This document shows, piece after piece, positions 23,351 through 34,705 of a stretch of DNA of 64,000 nt (positions within the stretch are counted from its first letter, which is position 1; every line of letters begins with the position of its first letter). Origin of the DNA: Closterium sp. NIES-65 (lineage: Eukaryota; Streptophyta; Zygnematophyceae; Desmidiales; Closteriaceae); NCBI GenBank assembly GCA_948144175.1, contig CANXME010000106.1:62001-126000 (forward strand), read 5' to 3'. The notes below the pieces were generated by a model. That model worked only from the letters and a program-made list of their open reading frames with translations, did not search any database and was not told the origin of the DNA. Both the position numbers and the translations under genes were made by a program.

Positions 23351-23364
23351 TGTACTCAGCTTGT

Positions 23365-24641
23365 AAGAGCGTTTCGAGGAGCTAATATTCTCTCCCAGCA
23401 TTACTATTTTATGGCTCTCCACCATTCCCCACAGGTGAAGCCTAGACAGTTGCAAAGGCTTAGGGAAAGGTTCCATGCTCAGGAGAAGCTGTACCATCCT
23501 TCGATAATTCCTTCTAACCCTAATCAAGTGATACCTGATATTGAGACAGCATCTTCGAGCGCAAGACCAAGGGATGATACATATGGGGACCTTACTGCGG
23601 AGTGTTGATATGGGTCGAGCGTTCCGATGAGTTTTTTCTTTCTCCCAGTAGCATGATGTTAAGGCTCCCCACCGTTCCCCACGCGGGAAGCCTACACTAA
23701 TGCAAAGGCTTAGGAGAAGGCTTCAGGCCTAGGTGGAGCTGAATCTGCCTCGGATAAAATTTTCTTACCCTGCTCAGTTGAAAAATGATATCAAGTATGC
23801 AACATCGAGCGCAATATCTAGGGATGATACATTTGATGTACCCTATGATCTTGTAAGCAAGACCATCTACAACAACTTGGAGTGGCAGCAACCACTACTC
23901 TCCGAAGTGATCTGCGACGGGCGATGCCTCGAGGCGATGGTGGATAGTGGTGTGTCCCACTAGAAGAGTGCTTGGAAGAGACCCACATTACAGCAACGAT
24001 GGTGGACAGTACAAAGCTTCCAATCCACGGCGAGTCAACACTATAGCTGCAGATAGGGGCATTGAGGTGGAAGTCGACGTTGCCGGTCACGAATATCAAG
24101 AGATTAGATTTAATCTTGGGGCGTCATTTTCTGAAGCGGTTCAACTCCGAGATAGACTAGCTCAACTGGAAGGCGTGCATCTACAACAATGGGATACGTA
24201 TAGAGCTGCGGAGCTGGACGGATATAGGGGATGTATCGGAAACGGCACTTGCATGGTTCGAACGGACAGCGAACGCGAGTAACACGGGCTACCTATGATT
24301 GGTGATGGCAGCAGCAGAGGAGGAGAAGAACTCAGAGCCACCTGCAGTAGTACAGGAAGTATTAGAGGAGTAAAAGGACATCATGCCGGATGATCTGACT
24401 GCAGGTTTGCCTCCAATGAGAACCCACGAGCACGAGGTTGTGGAGGAACCAGGTGCGAAGCCCGTTTCATGCTCACCATGCTGCCTCAGTCCAACCGAAC
24501 TGACAAACATGAAGAAGAAGATTGAGTATCTACTAGACCGAAAACATATCCACCAATCCACATGTCCCTACGACGCACCGATTCTCTTTACTCCAAAGCC
24601 GGACGGTGGTTTACGGATGTGCATCGTGTCAACGGGAGTTA
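23365..24641 (+). pseudogene. gypsy copy 2, gag end, protease and RT start (fossil)
   Basis: Matches copy 1 at about 11800-12835: gag text with LSQ and KPRQLQRLRERF, protease region with AMVDSGVSH (about 23935-23960), then a segment with [10 protein letters not shown] and YDAPILFTPKPDGG at the RT opening (about 24430-24610). The remaining RT, RNase H and integrase are not in the window. Broken. Confidence 0.75.
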
Positions 24642-26169
24642 TGGTTGGCCCCATCCTCGCTTGGGCGGAGCCTACCTTGTGGTTGGGTCTGCAGATAGTG
24701 CAGCCGACCTGCAGCGGTGGGCGGTGCCGTCTTGGGTGAGCTGGTCGACCTGCACAGGGCCACTGCAGAGCCGCCGACTTTGGGAGCCGGCGACCGACTT
24801 CAACCTGGTGGTCGACGAGGAGAACGTCGACCTGGGAGGGCGACGAGTTCGGTAGGTCGACTTGGGAGGTCGACCTGACAGGGCGTCGACTTGGTGATGC
24901 CGACCTGGTGAAGCCGACTAGGAGTGGTCGGCTAATAGATGTGCTGGCCGACCAGGAGTTTTGTCGACCTGGAGCTAGTCGACCAAGGGTGTGGTCGACC
25001 TGACAAGGTCGACAGGTGGTGATCGTCGACCCGGGCGGTCGATGGGCACGAAGAGGGGAGGCGCCGACTTGGGGGCACCGCCCTTGGGAGTGGCAGACTT
25101 GATGAAGTCGGCTTGTGGTCTTCGACTTGGGTAGTCGACGAGCACATACAACTTCTGGTCAACCTGTTGACCTGTAGTGGCACAGTCATCGCACTCCCAT
25201 TCAGCCTACAAGCCTGCTCAGCTTCTGGAATTTTGTCGAAAAGTGATTCAACATGTGTTCTTCAAACCCTCAAAGTTTCAGATGAAGCAGTTTACAAGGC
25301 ATGGCAACATTTTTACTTTCAAGACTTATGGCATCCTGGAAGTGTGTGTTACTATTTTTTTGGTAACACCCAAGTTCACCATTTCGGCTGCGGACTCATC
25401 TACCAAGCTTTGATTGATATGAAAATCGGTGTGGCAGTCTTTTGCCGAATTTTTCAGGTGGTCATCAAGTTTCAGGACAACCCAGCATTGGAGCAGCACG
25501 TGACAGCTGTCGAAAGTTACTGTTCCGTAGTCATGGTGCACTGTTGGCAGCATTTCCCTTACCACCCTTTCATTGTTGTCATGCCAATGGTGCAGGGACA
25601 CAGAGTGAGACAAGAAGTACAGGTGGTCGAGTGGGACTCTACCACCCTCCTTTTGAGAAGTGTGGTCTTCCTAGAAGCAGTTTGCAAGAGGGTGCAAGTG
25701 GGAAGACAATCTGACTCATGGTTGGCTTGACTCACTATTGGTAGCCTTGAGTACAGCTCTGAACATCCAAGTGCGGTTGGCTTTGCTGACCTAGCTAGGA
25801 TATTTCCCATCCTTCTCTAACCTTTCTCCCTAGGATTCAACCTTCTCTAAGTTCCCAGGATGATCCCAACCCCTTAAGAGTCCCCTCGGCAATGTTGTAC
25901 TCACCTCTTCCTTACATCAACAAAACTACACGTTTTCAGCCGAGTTCACGTTTTCGTTCACTGCGTAGTACATGCACCTTTGATACAAGCAAGTGATATA
26001 CCAATTGAAAGCAGACACCAAAGGCTAACTGCTGTTCAAGTTTCAACCTCGTATGTTATTGGAGCTGGTCGTGGCGGCGTTTTGAATAGAGGCGGTGCGA
26101 AGTCGTCAGTTTCTACTTAGGCCGTTTCATGGGCATCCGCAACCCCTAAGTGGACTCTAGACTATAACA
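24642..26169 (+). repeat. 5' LTR of copia G (about 1.53 kb)
   Basis: Begins near TGGTTGGCCCC and ends CTATAACA, then AG and the primer site TGGTATCAGAGC. The first 500 bp match 52641 onward. It holds many GTCGAC words (about 24760-25145), often as degenerate palindromes. The right two thirds have normal base composition. An open frame of about 205 codons (25113-25730) lies in it; I see no domain and do not call a gene. Confidence 0.75.
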
Positions 26170-26208
26170 AGTGGTATCAGAGCTGTTCTACTCTGTTCGT
26201 GGGTGAAT

Positions 26209-26342
26209 ATGGAGTCTGAAGGTTCTGCTCCAGCTGGTCCCAGTGGCAATGGTGGCGTGAGAGGCGCTGGGGAAGCGAGAAGAGGCGTTGCAGGCGGATC
26301 TGCATCAATGGCTTCCGTTTCAACATCAGCTAAGGATGATGT
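26209..26342 (+). pseudogene. gag: Copia G gag, first part (fossil)
   Basis: ATG at 26209 (MESEGSAPAGPSGNG), 24 bp after the primer site. It is rich in Gly, Ala and Ser and stops at the E insertion, where the target duplication gatgt is found. The gag continues at 39646. Confidence 0.7.
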
Positions 26343-26469
26343 TGTCAAACATTATATGTGTTACTGTTCTGTAGGCTACAGTGGGTTTAGCCTTAGGGGG
26401 TACAATATTCTAGGTTTTCTTACTTGTACTCCCAATCTTGCTAGTCCAACCACTTCTCTCATTCTGACA
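26343..26469 (+). repeat. 5' LTR of SL-copia E
   Basis: Starts TGTCAAACATTATATG and ends ATTCTGACA. Same sequence as 39519-39645 by eye. Confidence 0.92.
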
Positions 26470-26481
26470 TGGTATTACGAG

Positions 26482-26500
26482 CCTAGGTTAGTAACCTAGG
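26482..26500 (+). promoter_or_regulatory. Post-primer-site stem-loop of E
   Basis: CCTAGGTT, loop AGT, AACCTAGG: a perfect 8-bp stem with a sequence unlike that of A2, C, D and F but in the same place. GGGCCC follows at 26516-26521. Confidence 0.6.
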
Positions 26501-26521
26501 ACCGAACGTTCCTAAGGGCCC

Positions 26522-27106
26522 ACCGTTCCGCTAGTAGCGCCCTCGTGCGCCCTCTCTTGATCACGCCCTCGTGCGCCTCACTCCTAGTGCGCCCTTGAGC
26601 GCCCCGTTTTTCAGTCACGTAGCCAGCTAGTCCCGCCCGCGCACGGCCCGTTTTTTGCTCGTGCAGCCCGCTAGCCGCCCGCGCGCGGCCCGTTTCTAGT
26701 GTGCGCGACCCCGTAGCCGCCCACGACGTCGACGCCGCCCATGCGTAGCCCGCCATGGCCTCGCGCGGCCCCTAGAGCAGCCTGCGAGCTGCCCGTCGAC
26801 CGGTGCGCGCCGCCACCTCACCTAAGCAGGCCGCCGCCCGTACGTAGGCCGCCGCCCACGCGTAGGCCGCCACCCACGGCCGCCGCCAGCACGTAGACCA
26901 CCGCCTCAAACCGCGCGCCGGCCCACCCTCTCTGCTCGAGCCGCGCCGCGCCATCCTGCCCGAGCCACGCCGTCCTGCCCGAGTCATGCCGCCCTGACCG
27001 GGCCGCACTGCCCTACTGTGCACCAATTGCAGCACCTGCTGCTCTTGCTACTGCTACTACTACTCCTCCTACTACTATTACTATTCCTATTGCTACTACT
27101 GCCACT
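26522..27106 (+). repeat. GC-rich leader of E
   Basis: Degenerate GCGCCCTCGTGCGCC and CGCCGCCCAC words, then CTACTACT-type triplets (about 27040-27105) up to the gag start. No gene called. Confidence 0.65.
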
Positions 27107-27667
27107 ATGGCCAGTCCTACCGTTCTCACTTTTGACGCTGAGGGCCGTCCGATCAAGTTTGACGTTTGGCTCGATGACCTGCACCTGTTCCTCCAGATCA
27201 CTGCGAAGGATGTTGTTTCCCTGTTTGACCACACGTCCGGTGTAGCCCCCGCTCCTGTTGCTACTGCTGACAGTAAAGCTCGCTCACAATGGCAGACCCG
27301 TGACACTCAGGCTCGACTAGCCGCTCGCAGCCACCTGCCGTTAGATGCGCGCGAGAACTTTGGCCAGCATAAGACCGCTAAGGAGCTGTACGATGCTGTA
27401 GTTGCGCGCTACTCCTCCCCTGCTACTGCTGCGATAGGCCGTCTCTCGCTGCCCTACCTCTTCCCCGATCTGTCTGACTTTGCCACTGTAACTGACCTCA
27501 TCACTCACCTTCGTACTAGTGATCTCCGCTACCGTGCTGCGCTCCCCCCCGATTTCCTAGCCAAGAACCCTCCCCCGATGTACCTCACACTCTACCACCT
27601 AGTCACCCGCCTCCCTGACTCCCTTCACACCGTCAGGGACCACTTTCTCGCCCTCTCCCCCACCGTC
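27107..27667 (+). pseudogene. gag: SL-copia E gag, N-terminal part (fossil)
   Basis: ATG at 27107, MASPTVLTFDAEGRPIKF. Clearly the SL-copia Gag but more distant from C, D and F than these are from each other, for example WLDDLHLFLQITAKDV. It ends where the minus-strand SL-copia F begins. Confidence 0.85.
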
Positions 27668-27689
27668 AGAAGCGCTGATGATCACAAGG

Positions 27690-30600
27690 CGCAAGTGCCT
27701 TGGTGAAAACGTTAGCAGTGTTGGCCTCAGAGGCCACGTACACAAGCCGCAACTAACCATGCTGCTGTAGCTCACGAGCAAGGAAGTAGCGGAGAGCAAT
27801 GTGCTTCGTTCTGTGCTCCAGACGCTGCTCTCGACACAAGGCTAGCATGGCCTTGTTGTCTACGTACAGAGCTGGAGGAGAACGAGGCGGCTCTCCAAGG
27901 TCGGTCAGCAGGTAGGTGAGCCAGCGAAGCTCCTGTGCAGCCATGGCCCCGGCGTAGATCTCAGCCTCACAACTGGAGCTGAGAACTGAAGACGAGCGAG
28001 TAGCCCGCCACGAGACAGAGCCGGAACCAAGGCTGAAGGTGTAACCCTCTGACGACCGCTGTGTAGCCTGGTCGTCAGCCCAGGAAGCGTCTGCGTGCCC
28101 AGTAAGGACCACTGGACTCCGCCCTCCAAGCACTAGCCCCATGCCCGACGTACTGCACAAGTAGCGCAACACCCTCTTCGCTGCAGCCATGTGCTCTGGT
28201 CGGTGTCTCCTAGGAGCAACATAGCGTGCAAGAATGCTAAGAGGGTATGCAAGGTCAGGTCGTGTGCAGGTCATCAGGTACATGAGGCAGCCAACAAGCT
28301 CTGGATACGAGCCACTCGACTCTACGGACTCATCCGAAGGCAGAGCTGAGAGTAAGTGGCGAGTAGGCAGAGGAGTGGCCTGAGGCGAGGAGTACGTGAA
28401 GCCGAAGCGCTGAAGGACCTGCTGCACCATGTGTGACTGAGTCAAGGTAATGGTGCGGCGTGCTCTGTCCCGGGTGATCTGCAAGCCAAGGTAGCTGCGT
28501 AGTTCACCCAGGTCTGTGCACGTGTGTCACTTCTGCAGCTCGGACTTCACATAGGCGAGTCCAGCAGTCTCAGCAGTGGCAAAGACCAAGTCGTCGACGT
28601 ACACGAGGATGTAGAACGGCGGCAGAGAGGTGTCGGTGCGCAGAAACAGCTACGGGTCGGCAGTAGAAGGAGTAAACCCAAGAGCCGCAAGTGTAGTCCT
28701 CAGTGTGTCGTGCCACTCACGGGGCGCCTGGCGGAGACCGTAGACTGGACGCCGGAGACTCCACTGGGTACCAGGAGGGAACGACCCAGTGAAGCCAAGT
28801 GGGTGGCGCAGCCAGATCTCCTCATGCAGGCTGCCCTGCAAGAAATCTGTGCTGAAGTCGAGAGAGTGCAGCTCGTAGTCAAGGTGAGCAGCAATGTGCA
28901 GTAGTACCCGAAGAGTGGTCATCTTCGGGGTAGGAGAGAAGGTATGAAAGTAGTCAACCCCCTGCCGCTGACTGAAGCCACGAGCCACGTACCGTGCCTT
29001 GAAGACAGGCGCAGAACCCGGCGGCCGCTTCACCCTGAAAATCCACATGCCACTGACGATGTTTGCCCCAGGAGGGGGGACAGCGTCAACGTAGGTGCCT
29101 GTGGACTTCCAGGAAGCCATCTCTGCATCCATAGCTGCCTGCCACTGAGAAGAGTAGGGACCCTCTATCGCCTCCGCGTAAGAGCGCGGAGTTGGGATGT
29201 CAAGTGCATCCGGGTCTCCCTCAGGGGTAAGCAGTATGGACACGAGATGAGGTGAAGTAGTGGCCAAGCACTAGAACTCCTCCTGCCTGTCCTCAAGGAC
29301 ATCCGTGCCAAGGGCACACTCACCCCCGACGGACGGAGGACAGACAGACTCAGACTCAGCGACAAGACTAGCAGCATAGTCTAGGCGACAGCGAGCAGCA
29401 AAGTCGACGAGCTCAGTAACTAGGGCAGACGCAGCAGTGGACTCGAAAGAAGGGTCAGTGATGACAGTAGCATGGAGACGCATGACAGTAGGACTGGCAG
29501 CACGAAGAGAGTTCGACTCCGGGTCGGCAAGAGTAGGTAGAGAGGACGCAGGAGGAGAAGGCAAAGGGGCACGCAGAGGAGCAGTGGACGGACGCAGAGA
29601 CATCTGGTGCATGCCAGGGACAGGAGGAGGACGCTGACGCGAACCGCGACCACTAGCGCGAACAGCACGAACAGGCGACGCAGGACGAGACGCAGGCTCA
29701 CGACGCTCAGCAAGACCTCCAGTAGGACCAGTGTAAGGAGAGGGAGCAGGTAGTGGGGAGGCAGGCCGTAACTATAGCTGTGACGGGACAGGTTGTGGAC
29801 ACTCTAAAGAAGGAGGAGGACCTGTAGACGGCAGAAGACCAAGAACCTGCTGCAGGAGTGGAACGAAGTACGGTCGAGGCCGCGCGGCGACGCTAGACAC
29901 AGCAGGGACAGCACCAGGACCCCCAGCAAGAGCACCCGCTCTAGCAGCATCTCCAGCAGCTCCAGAACCTCCAGCAGCACCAGTAGCACCCCCAGCAGGA
30001 CCGCGAGCAGTAGGCTCAGCACCAACGCCCGCAGCAGCACCAGCTCCAGTCGAACCCATAGGCCCAGCAGCTCCTGTACTCCCAGTATGAGCACCTCCGG
30101 GACCAGCGGCACCAGCACCCTCAGCAGCCGAAGAACCTCCAGCTCCAGCAGCACGCCTCCAGCGCCGGGCAAACCACTCGCGCAGCTCGGGTGGAGAGAG
30201 TGGCTCCGGACGAGACGAAGCACCCGGAGGACCTCCAGGCGTAGCACCTCCAAGCTCAGCACCCCCAGGCTCAGCACCCCCAGGCTCAGCACCCCCAGGC
30301 ACAGCACCTCCAGGCGTAGCACCCCCAGGCTCAGCACCCCCAGTCTCAGCACCCGCAGGCTCAGCACCCCCGGACTCAGCACCCCCAGGCTCAGCACCCC
30401 CAGTCTCAGCACCCCCAGGCTCAGCACCCCCAGTCGCAGCACCCCCAGGCTTAGCATCCTCAGCAGCACCAGAGTCACCAGTAACCTCGACAGGCTCGAC
30501 TGCGTCTCCCTGGGACACACCTGAAGGGGCAAGACCCTGAGGGGGGAGGGGGTCTACCGGGGGGGGGGACCTGGTACAAGGAAGAGCGGGGGGGCTGGGA

Positions 30601-31900
30601 GGGACGGAGTGTGGTAGGGGAAGAGGCGGTAGTAGGGGACTGACTCGTCAAACGTGATGTCCTGGGAGGAGAGAACACGGCGGGAGGTGGGGTGGTAGAA
30701 CTGCCACCCCGGCGCGTCAAGGGGGAACCCCAGGAAGACGCAAGGAGCAGCACGAGGGGACAGCTTGTCCGCAGACAAGTCGCGGACAAACGCCCGAGAT
30801 CCCCAGACCCGGAACGCCGACGCATCGCCAACCTTCCCCGTCCACAGCAAGGCTGGGGAGGTCTCCGGCCTGGAGACCCTGGGGTGGAGGTTGATCTGAT
30901 GCACCGCGTACCTCACCGCACGCCATAGAAAATGGGGGGTAGCCTCATGCATCATGGACGTACGAGCGACGTCCATGACCATGCCAATGCGGCGCCCAGC
31001 AATCCCATTTTGCTGCGGAGAGTCCGGAAGCGTGAATGTCTGACGGATGCCTCGTGCGCGACAGTAGGCTCTCAGAAGGCCAGAGGAAAACTCTCCGCCT
31101 CTGTCCGAGTGCAGACGCAGAAAGGGAAAGTCCGAGCCAAAGCTCTGCCTGAGCTGGAGACGAGCTGCGCGGATCCAGTCGATCAGCACCTCAGTGACAT
31201 CACCCTTGCTGCGCAAGGGGAAGACTGCGGTGTAACGCAAGTAGTCGTCAACAACAAGCGGGAAGTAGCGCTCGTGACCTTGTCAACGGACGCGGGCTAG
31301 GCCCCACACGTCCATGTGAAGCGTCTGCAGCAGGGCCTCTGTCGGAGGAAACTGGGAGGAGTGAGGGGCAGCCCTCTGGCGCCCCTCAACACAGGGGACA
31401 CAGGAAGGGCCAGGCCCCTGAGGAAGGGGAGGGAGGGACCTGGGGAGACCAGAAACAAGAAGACAAGAGGCCATACCCCTGAGCCGAAGCAGAGAGGGGT
31501 GACCAAGGCGGTGGTGCCAGAGGAGAGTCTCGTGAGAGAGGAGACGACACGAACAGGTGGCAGACTCATGACCAGACCTAGACTGACGTGTAAACGTAGC
31601 CAGGTGTCGGCCTGTACGAGCCTCTGTGCAGTGCGTCACTCGCTGACGCGCAGGAGTGAACTGGTGCACTCCCCCATCCTGTAGGTCAGCACCACTCACC
31701 AAGTTCGTAGAGAACAAGGGGAGGTAGAGACCAGACAGGGTGCCAGAGGGAGCCGCCGGACACGGGAGGACTGTGGAGAAGTGAGACAGGACAGGACCCC
31801 CAGAGGGGTCAGCCAGAGACACCGCAACCGGCCGACTAAGCGGCGTGAGTGTGGTGCGGTCCCGAAAGAAGGAGCGAGAAGCCCCAGAGTCAAGGGTGAA
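27690..31900 (-). pseudogene. pol: SL-copia F pol: protease, integrase, RT, RNase H (fossil)
   Basis: Protease with LDSGASRSFFRDRT (about 31895-31855); integrase zinc region with HHRLGHPS and CVPCVEG (about 31525-31380); integrase core with HSDRGGEF and NGIAGRR (about 31320-30990); [10 protein letters not shown]-type repeats (about 30460-30240); RT (about 29260-28450) with YVDD near 28595; RNase H with ADASWADD and CEAEIYAG (about 28110-27700). Broken. Confidence 0.9.
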
Positions 31901-31999
31901 GGTGAGGGAGGCCGAAGCCGATGTAGTACCTGAGAGCGCAGACTCACCAGTACCTGAGGACGCAGACGCACTAGCACCTAGAGCAGCAGCGTCGCAAGC

Positions 32000-33470
32000 A
32001 CCTAGGGCAGCAGCCGCACCAGTACCTAGAGCAGCAGTCTCAATGCCCGGATCGGGCAGGAAACACCGGTAACAGTCACCCTCACCACTAATTGTCACAG
32101 AATACATGGCAGACACAATAGCATCAAAATCAAGATCATAGATGGCAACTCCCGCCCTACACAGCTCGCCCCAGCGAGGGATCTCTGTGGCCTCAGGGAA
32201 GTGGTGACGCCACGCGTCCGTCAGGCGGCCAAAGCAGCGCTGGGTGGGGTGCGCACCCCCACACTGCTCACCTGCACGGTCGCTAGTGCGCAGGACATAG
32301 GTGCACGGACGAAAACCCCCACCCCGCTAGCGTGCAGTGTACCACTCACGGAGTTGCTGAGGGGACAGGGTCTCACGACCACGCTGCTGCTGCTGGCGCG
32401 GAACACCACCGGAGCCACTCCTCTGCGTAGACCCGCGACCAGCTCCACCGCCACCTCCGCCTCCTCCGCCGCCTCCACCGCCTCCGCCACCACCGCCGCC
32501 TCCAACACCACCGCCGCCTCCGCTACCACCGCCTCCTCCGCTCCCTCCGCCACCGCCGCCGCCTCCGCCCCCACTGCTGCCACCAGTACCCCCACCCCTT
32601 CCACCACCCCCACTCCCTCCGACGTCTCCACCGCCACCTCCACCGCCCCCGCCAGCTCCTCCAGCGCCCTTGCCCCCCTTGCCCCTACCTTTTTGGGGCT
32701 TCCACGAAGGGGCTGACGCAGCGCCGACCGACTCGAAACCAACGAGGTCGGCCGCAGCAGCAGAAGCGACAGAGGGCAAGAGGGGGGAGGGAGAACACCC
32801 CTCAAAGACAGGGGTGCCGGGGTCACCACGAGAAGCTCCTACAGCGACTATGCTCTTCTCCGCCGCTAGGAGGGACTTCTCGAGGAGGTCAATGGTGAGA
32901 GTGGTGGGGCACACTGCGAGGAAGTAGTCCCTGACCACTCTAAGGAAGTCAGGGAGTCGGGTGACTATGAAGTAGAGGGTGATGTATATGGGGGGGGGGG
33001 GGGGGGTTCTTGGCGCAGAAGTCAGCAGGAAGCGCAACGCGGTAGCGAGTGTCACTAGTGCGGAGGTGCGTAATGAGGTCAGCGACTGTGGGAAAGGCAG
33101 CAAGGTCAAGGAAGAGGTACCGCAGCATGAGACGGCTCAGTGCAGCCGTAGCAGGGGAGGAGAAGCGTGCAACTTGAGCGTCGTACAAGGTCTGAGCACT
33201 CTTGTACTGACTAAAGTGTGCACGCTCGGAGGTAGAGAGGTGGCGACGCACAGCAAGACGTGCAGCAGCGTCGCGCGTGGCCCACTGGGAACGAACAGTG
33301 GCGACAGCATCAGCAGTAGGGGCAGGGGAAGCGCCACAGGTGAGGTCAAAGAGAGAGAGAGGCCGTCTGCCCTATTGCACCGTAAGAACAGCTGCAGGTC
33401 ATCTACCGAGACCTCAAAGTCAATGGCCCGACCCTCAGCGTCAAAAGCGAGGACACTAGGGGTAGCCATG
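32000..33470 (-). pseudogene. gag: SL-copia F gag (fossil)
   Basis: ATG at 33470 (MATPSVLAFDAEGR). The Gag core is followed by a glycine-rich stretch (about 32660-32440) and a Cys/His motif C-X13-C-X3-H-X4-C (about 32310-32235) like that of C. Broken. Confidence 0.82.
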
Positions 33471-33489
33471 ACCACAGTCGACTAGCAAT

Positions 33490-34500
33490 GCAAACAGTAG
33501 GGTGAGGGTAGTGCAATGAAAGAGGCGCTGTGCTCACCAGACTGTGTAGCTCGGGCAGCTCGGAAGTAGGGTGGCTCGGCGGCTCGGCTGGTCGGCGGCT
33601 TGGCGGCTCTGCTGATGGGCGGCTCGGCTGCTGGGCGGCTCGGCGGCTTGGGTGCTGGGCGGCTCGGCTGCTGGGCGGCTCCGCTGCTGGGCGGTTCGGC
33701 GGCTCGGCTCCTGGGCGGCTTGGCTGCTGGGCGGCCCGGCTGCCGGGCTGCTCGGCTGCTGGGTGGCTCGGCCGCGAGGCGGCTCGGCTGCTCGGCTGCT
33801 AAGCGGTCTGGCGGCTTGGTTGTCCGGCTGCTCCGTCGCCCGGACGGCTCGGCGGTGCTGCTGCAGGGCAACACGGCGGTTGGCTGCTCGGCTGGGTAGG
33901 GCTGGTCGGGCAGTCCTGGTGGCGGGCGGCGCTGCAGCAGTGAGAGGCGGCGAGGCCGCAGCAGAGGGCGGCGTGGCCGCAGGTAAGGGCGGCAGAGGCC
34001 GCAATAGTTTAGGGCGGCGGGGCCGTAGTCAGAAGGGCGGCGACAGGCCGCGGTAGGGCGGTAACGGGGCCGCAGGTAAGAGGGCGGCGACTGGCCGCTG
34101 CTAGGGTGGCGACGTGCCGCAGGTGAGAAGGGCGGCGACGCGCCGCTTGTAGGGCGGCGACGGGCCGCAGGTGAGAAGGGCGGTGACGGGCCGCTACTAG
34201 GGCGGCGACAGGCCGCAGGTGAAAGAGCGGCGTCGGGCCGCTGCTAGGGCGGCGACGGGTCGAAGGTGAAAGAGCGGCGACGGGCCGCTGCTAGGGCGGC
34301 GACGGGCCGCAGGTGAAAGGGGGCGGCGACGCGCCTCAGCTAGGGCGGCGACTGGCCGCAGGTGAGAAGGGCGGCGTCGGGCCGCAGGTGAGAAGGGCGG
34401 AGACGGGCCGCTGCTAGGGCGGCGACGGACCGCTGCTAAGGGCGACGCGACGGGTCGCTTAGAAGGGCGCGACCCTAAGCGCGCTTCGGGCAGGGGCGGA
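33490..34500 (-). repeat. GC-rich repeat leader of F
   Basis: GGGCGGCGACGGGCCGC words (about 34000-34450) and GGCTCGGCTGCTGGGCGGC words (about 33560-33800) on the plus strand. No gene called. Confidence 0.7.
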
Positions 34501-34545
34501 ACGCGCCCCGGGCAGGAAAAAAAAATTCGGTGGGCCCTAGGAACA

Positions 34546-34561
34546 GTTCCCACGAGGGAAC
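34546..34561 (-). promoter_or_regulatory. Post-primer-site stem-loop of F
   Basis: GTTCCC and GGGAAC around a 4-base loop, GGGCCC at 34532-34537. Same as D. Confidence 0.6.
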
Positions 34562-34574
34562 CTGCTCGATACCA

Positions 34575-34705
34575 TGAGAAAGTATGAACGAGAATGAATG
34601 AACTATGAATGAACTGGGTACAAGTACTAACCCTAATTGGGTTGTACCCCCTATGGGATACCCCACTATAGCCTACACAAAAGTAGAAGCTATAATGTTC
34701 TGACA
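34575..34705 (-). repeat. 5' LTR of SL-copia F (131 bp)
   Basis: TGTCAGAACATTATAGC at its start on the minus strand, ending TCTCA before the primer site. Confidence 0.88.

Larger units (their letters stand above)
16205..23364 (+). mobile_element. SL-copia D (5' LTR to RNase H)
   Basis: 5' LTR 16205-16336, primer site from 16337 (TGGTATCGAGC), stem-loop 16350-16365, GGGCCC at 16374-16379, leader to about 17470, gag from 17475, protease, integrase, GGAEP linker, RT and RNase H to about 23350. The sequence then passes into gypsy gag. A 3' LTR is not seen, so LTR age cannot be read. Broken at roughly ten points. Inserted in gag of gypsy copy 2, close to the matching place where C sits in copy 1. 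Confidence 0.9.
15173..24641 (+). mobile_element. Ty3/gypsy copy 2 (interrupted by SL-copia D)
   Basis: Starts from the shared LTR: primer-site region (15175 on), leader, gag start (about 15740-16204), then SL-copia D (16205 to about 23364), then gag C-terminal part, protease and the first part of RT (about 23365-24640). It ends against the LTR of element G. The inner sequence follows copy 1 closely in order (gag text GTRRNQPNS at 16060; protease region 23890-24130; RT opening about 24500-24630). No 3' LTR is seen. Broken in more than ten places. Confidence 0.85.
27668..34705 (-). mobile_element. SL-copia F nested in SL-copia E
   Basis: On the minus strand: 5' LTR 34705-34575, primer site 34574-34561 (TGGTATCGAGC), stem-loop 34561-34546, GC-rich leader to about 33480, gag from 33470, protease, integrase, linker, RT, RNase H to about 27690. 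A 3' LTR is not seen. It lies between the gag and pol parts of E in the opposite direction. Broken at about ten points. Its LTR and leader are close to those of D. Confidence 0.9.

Noticed and set aside
25113-25730. 205-codon frame in the LTR of copia G
   Set aside because: No domain, no likely start context, lies wholly within an LTR; the matching part of the right LTR is missing, so conservation cannot be tested.
25940-26170. A host gene exon before the primer site of copia G
   Set aside because: The stretch runs straight into a standard LTR end (ACA) and primer site, so it belongs to the LTR.
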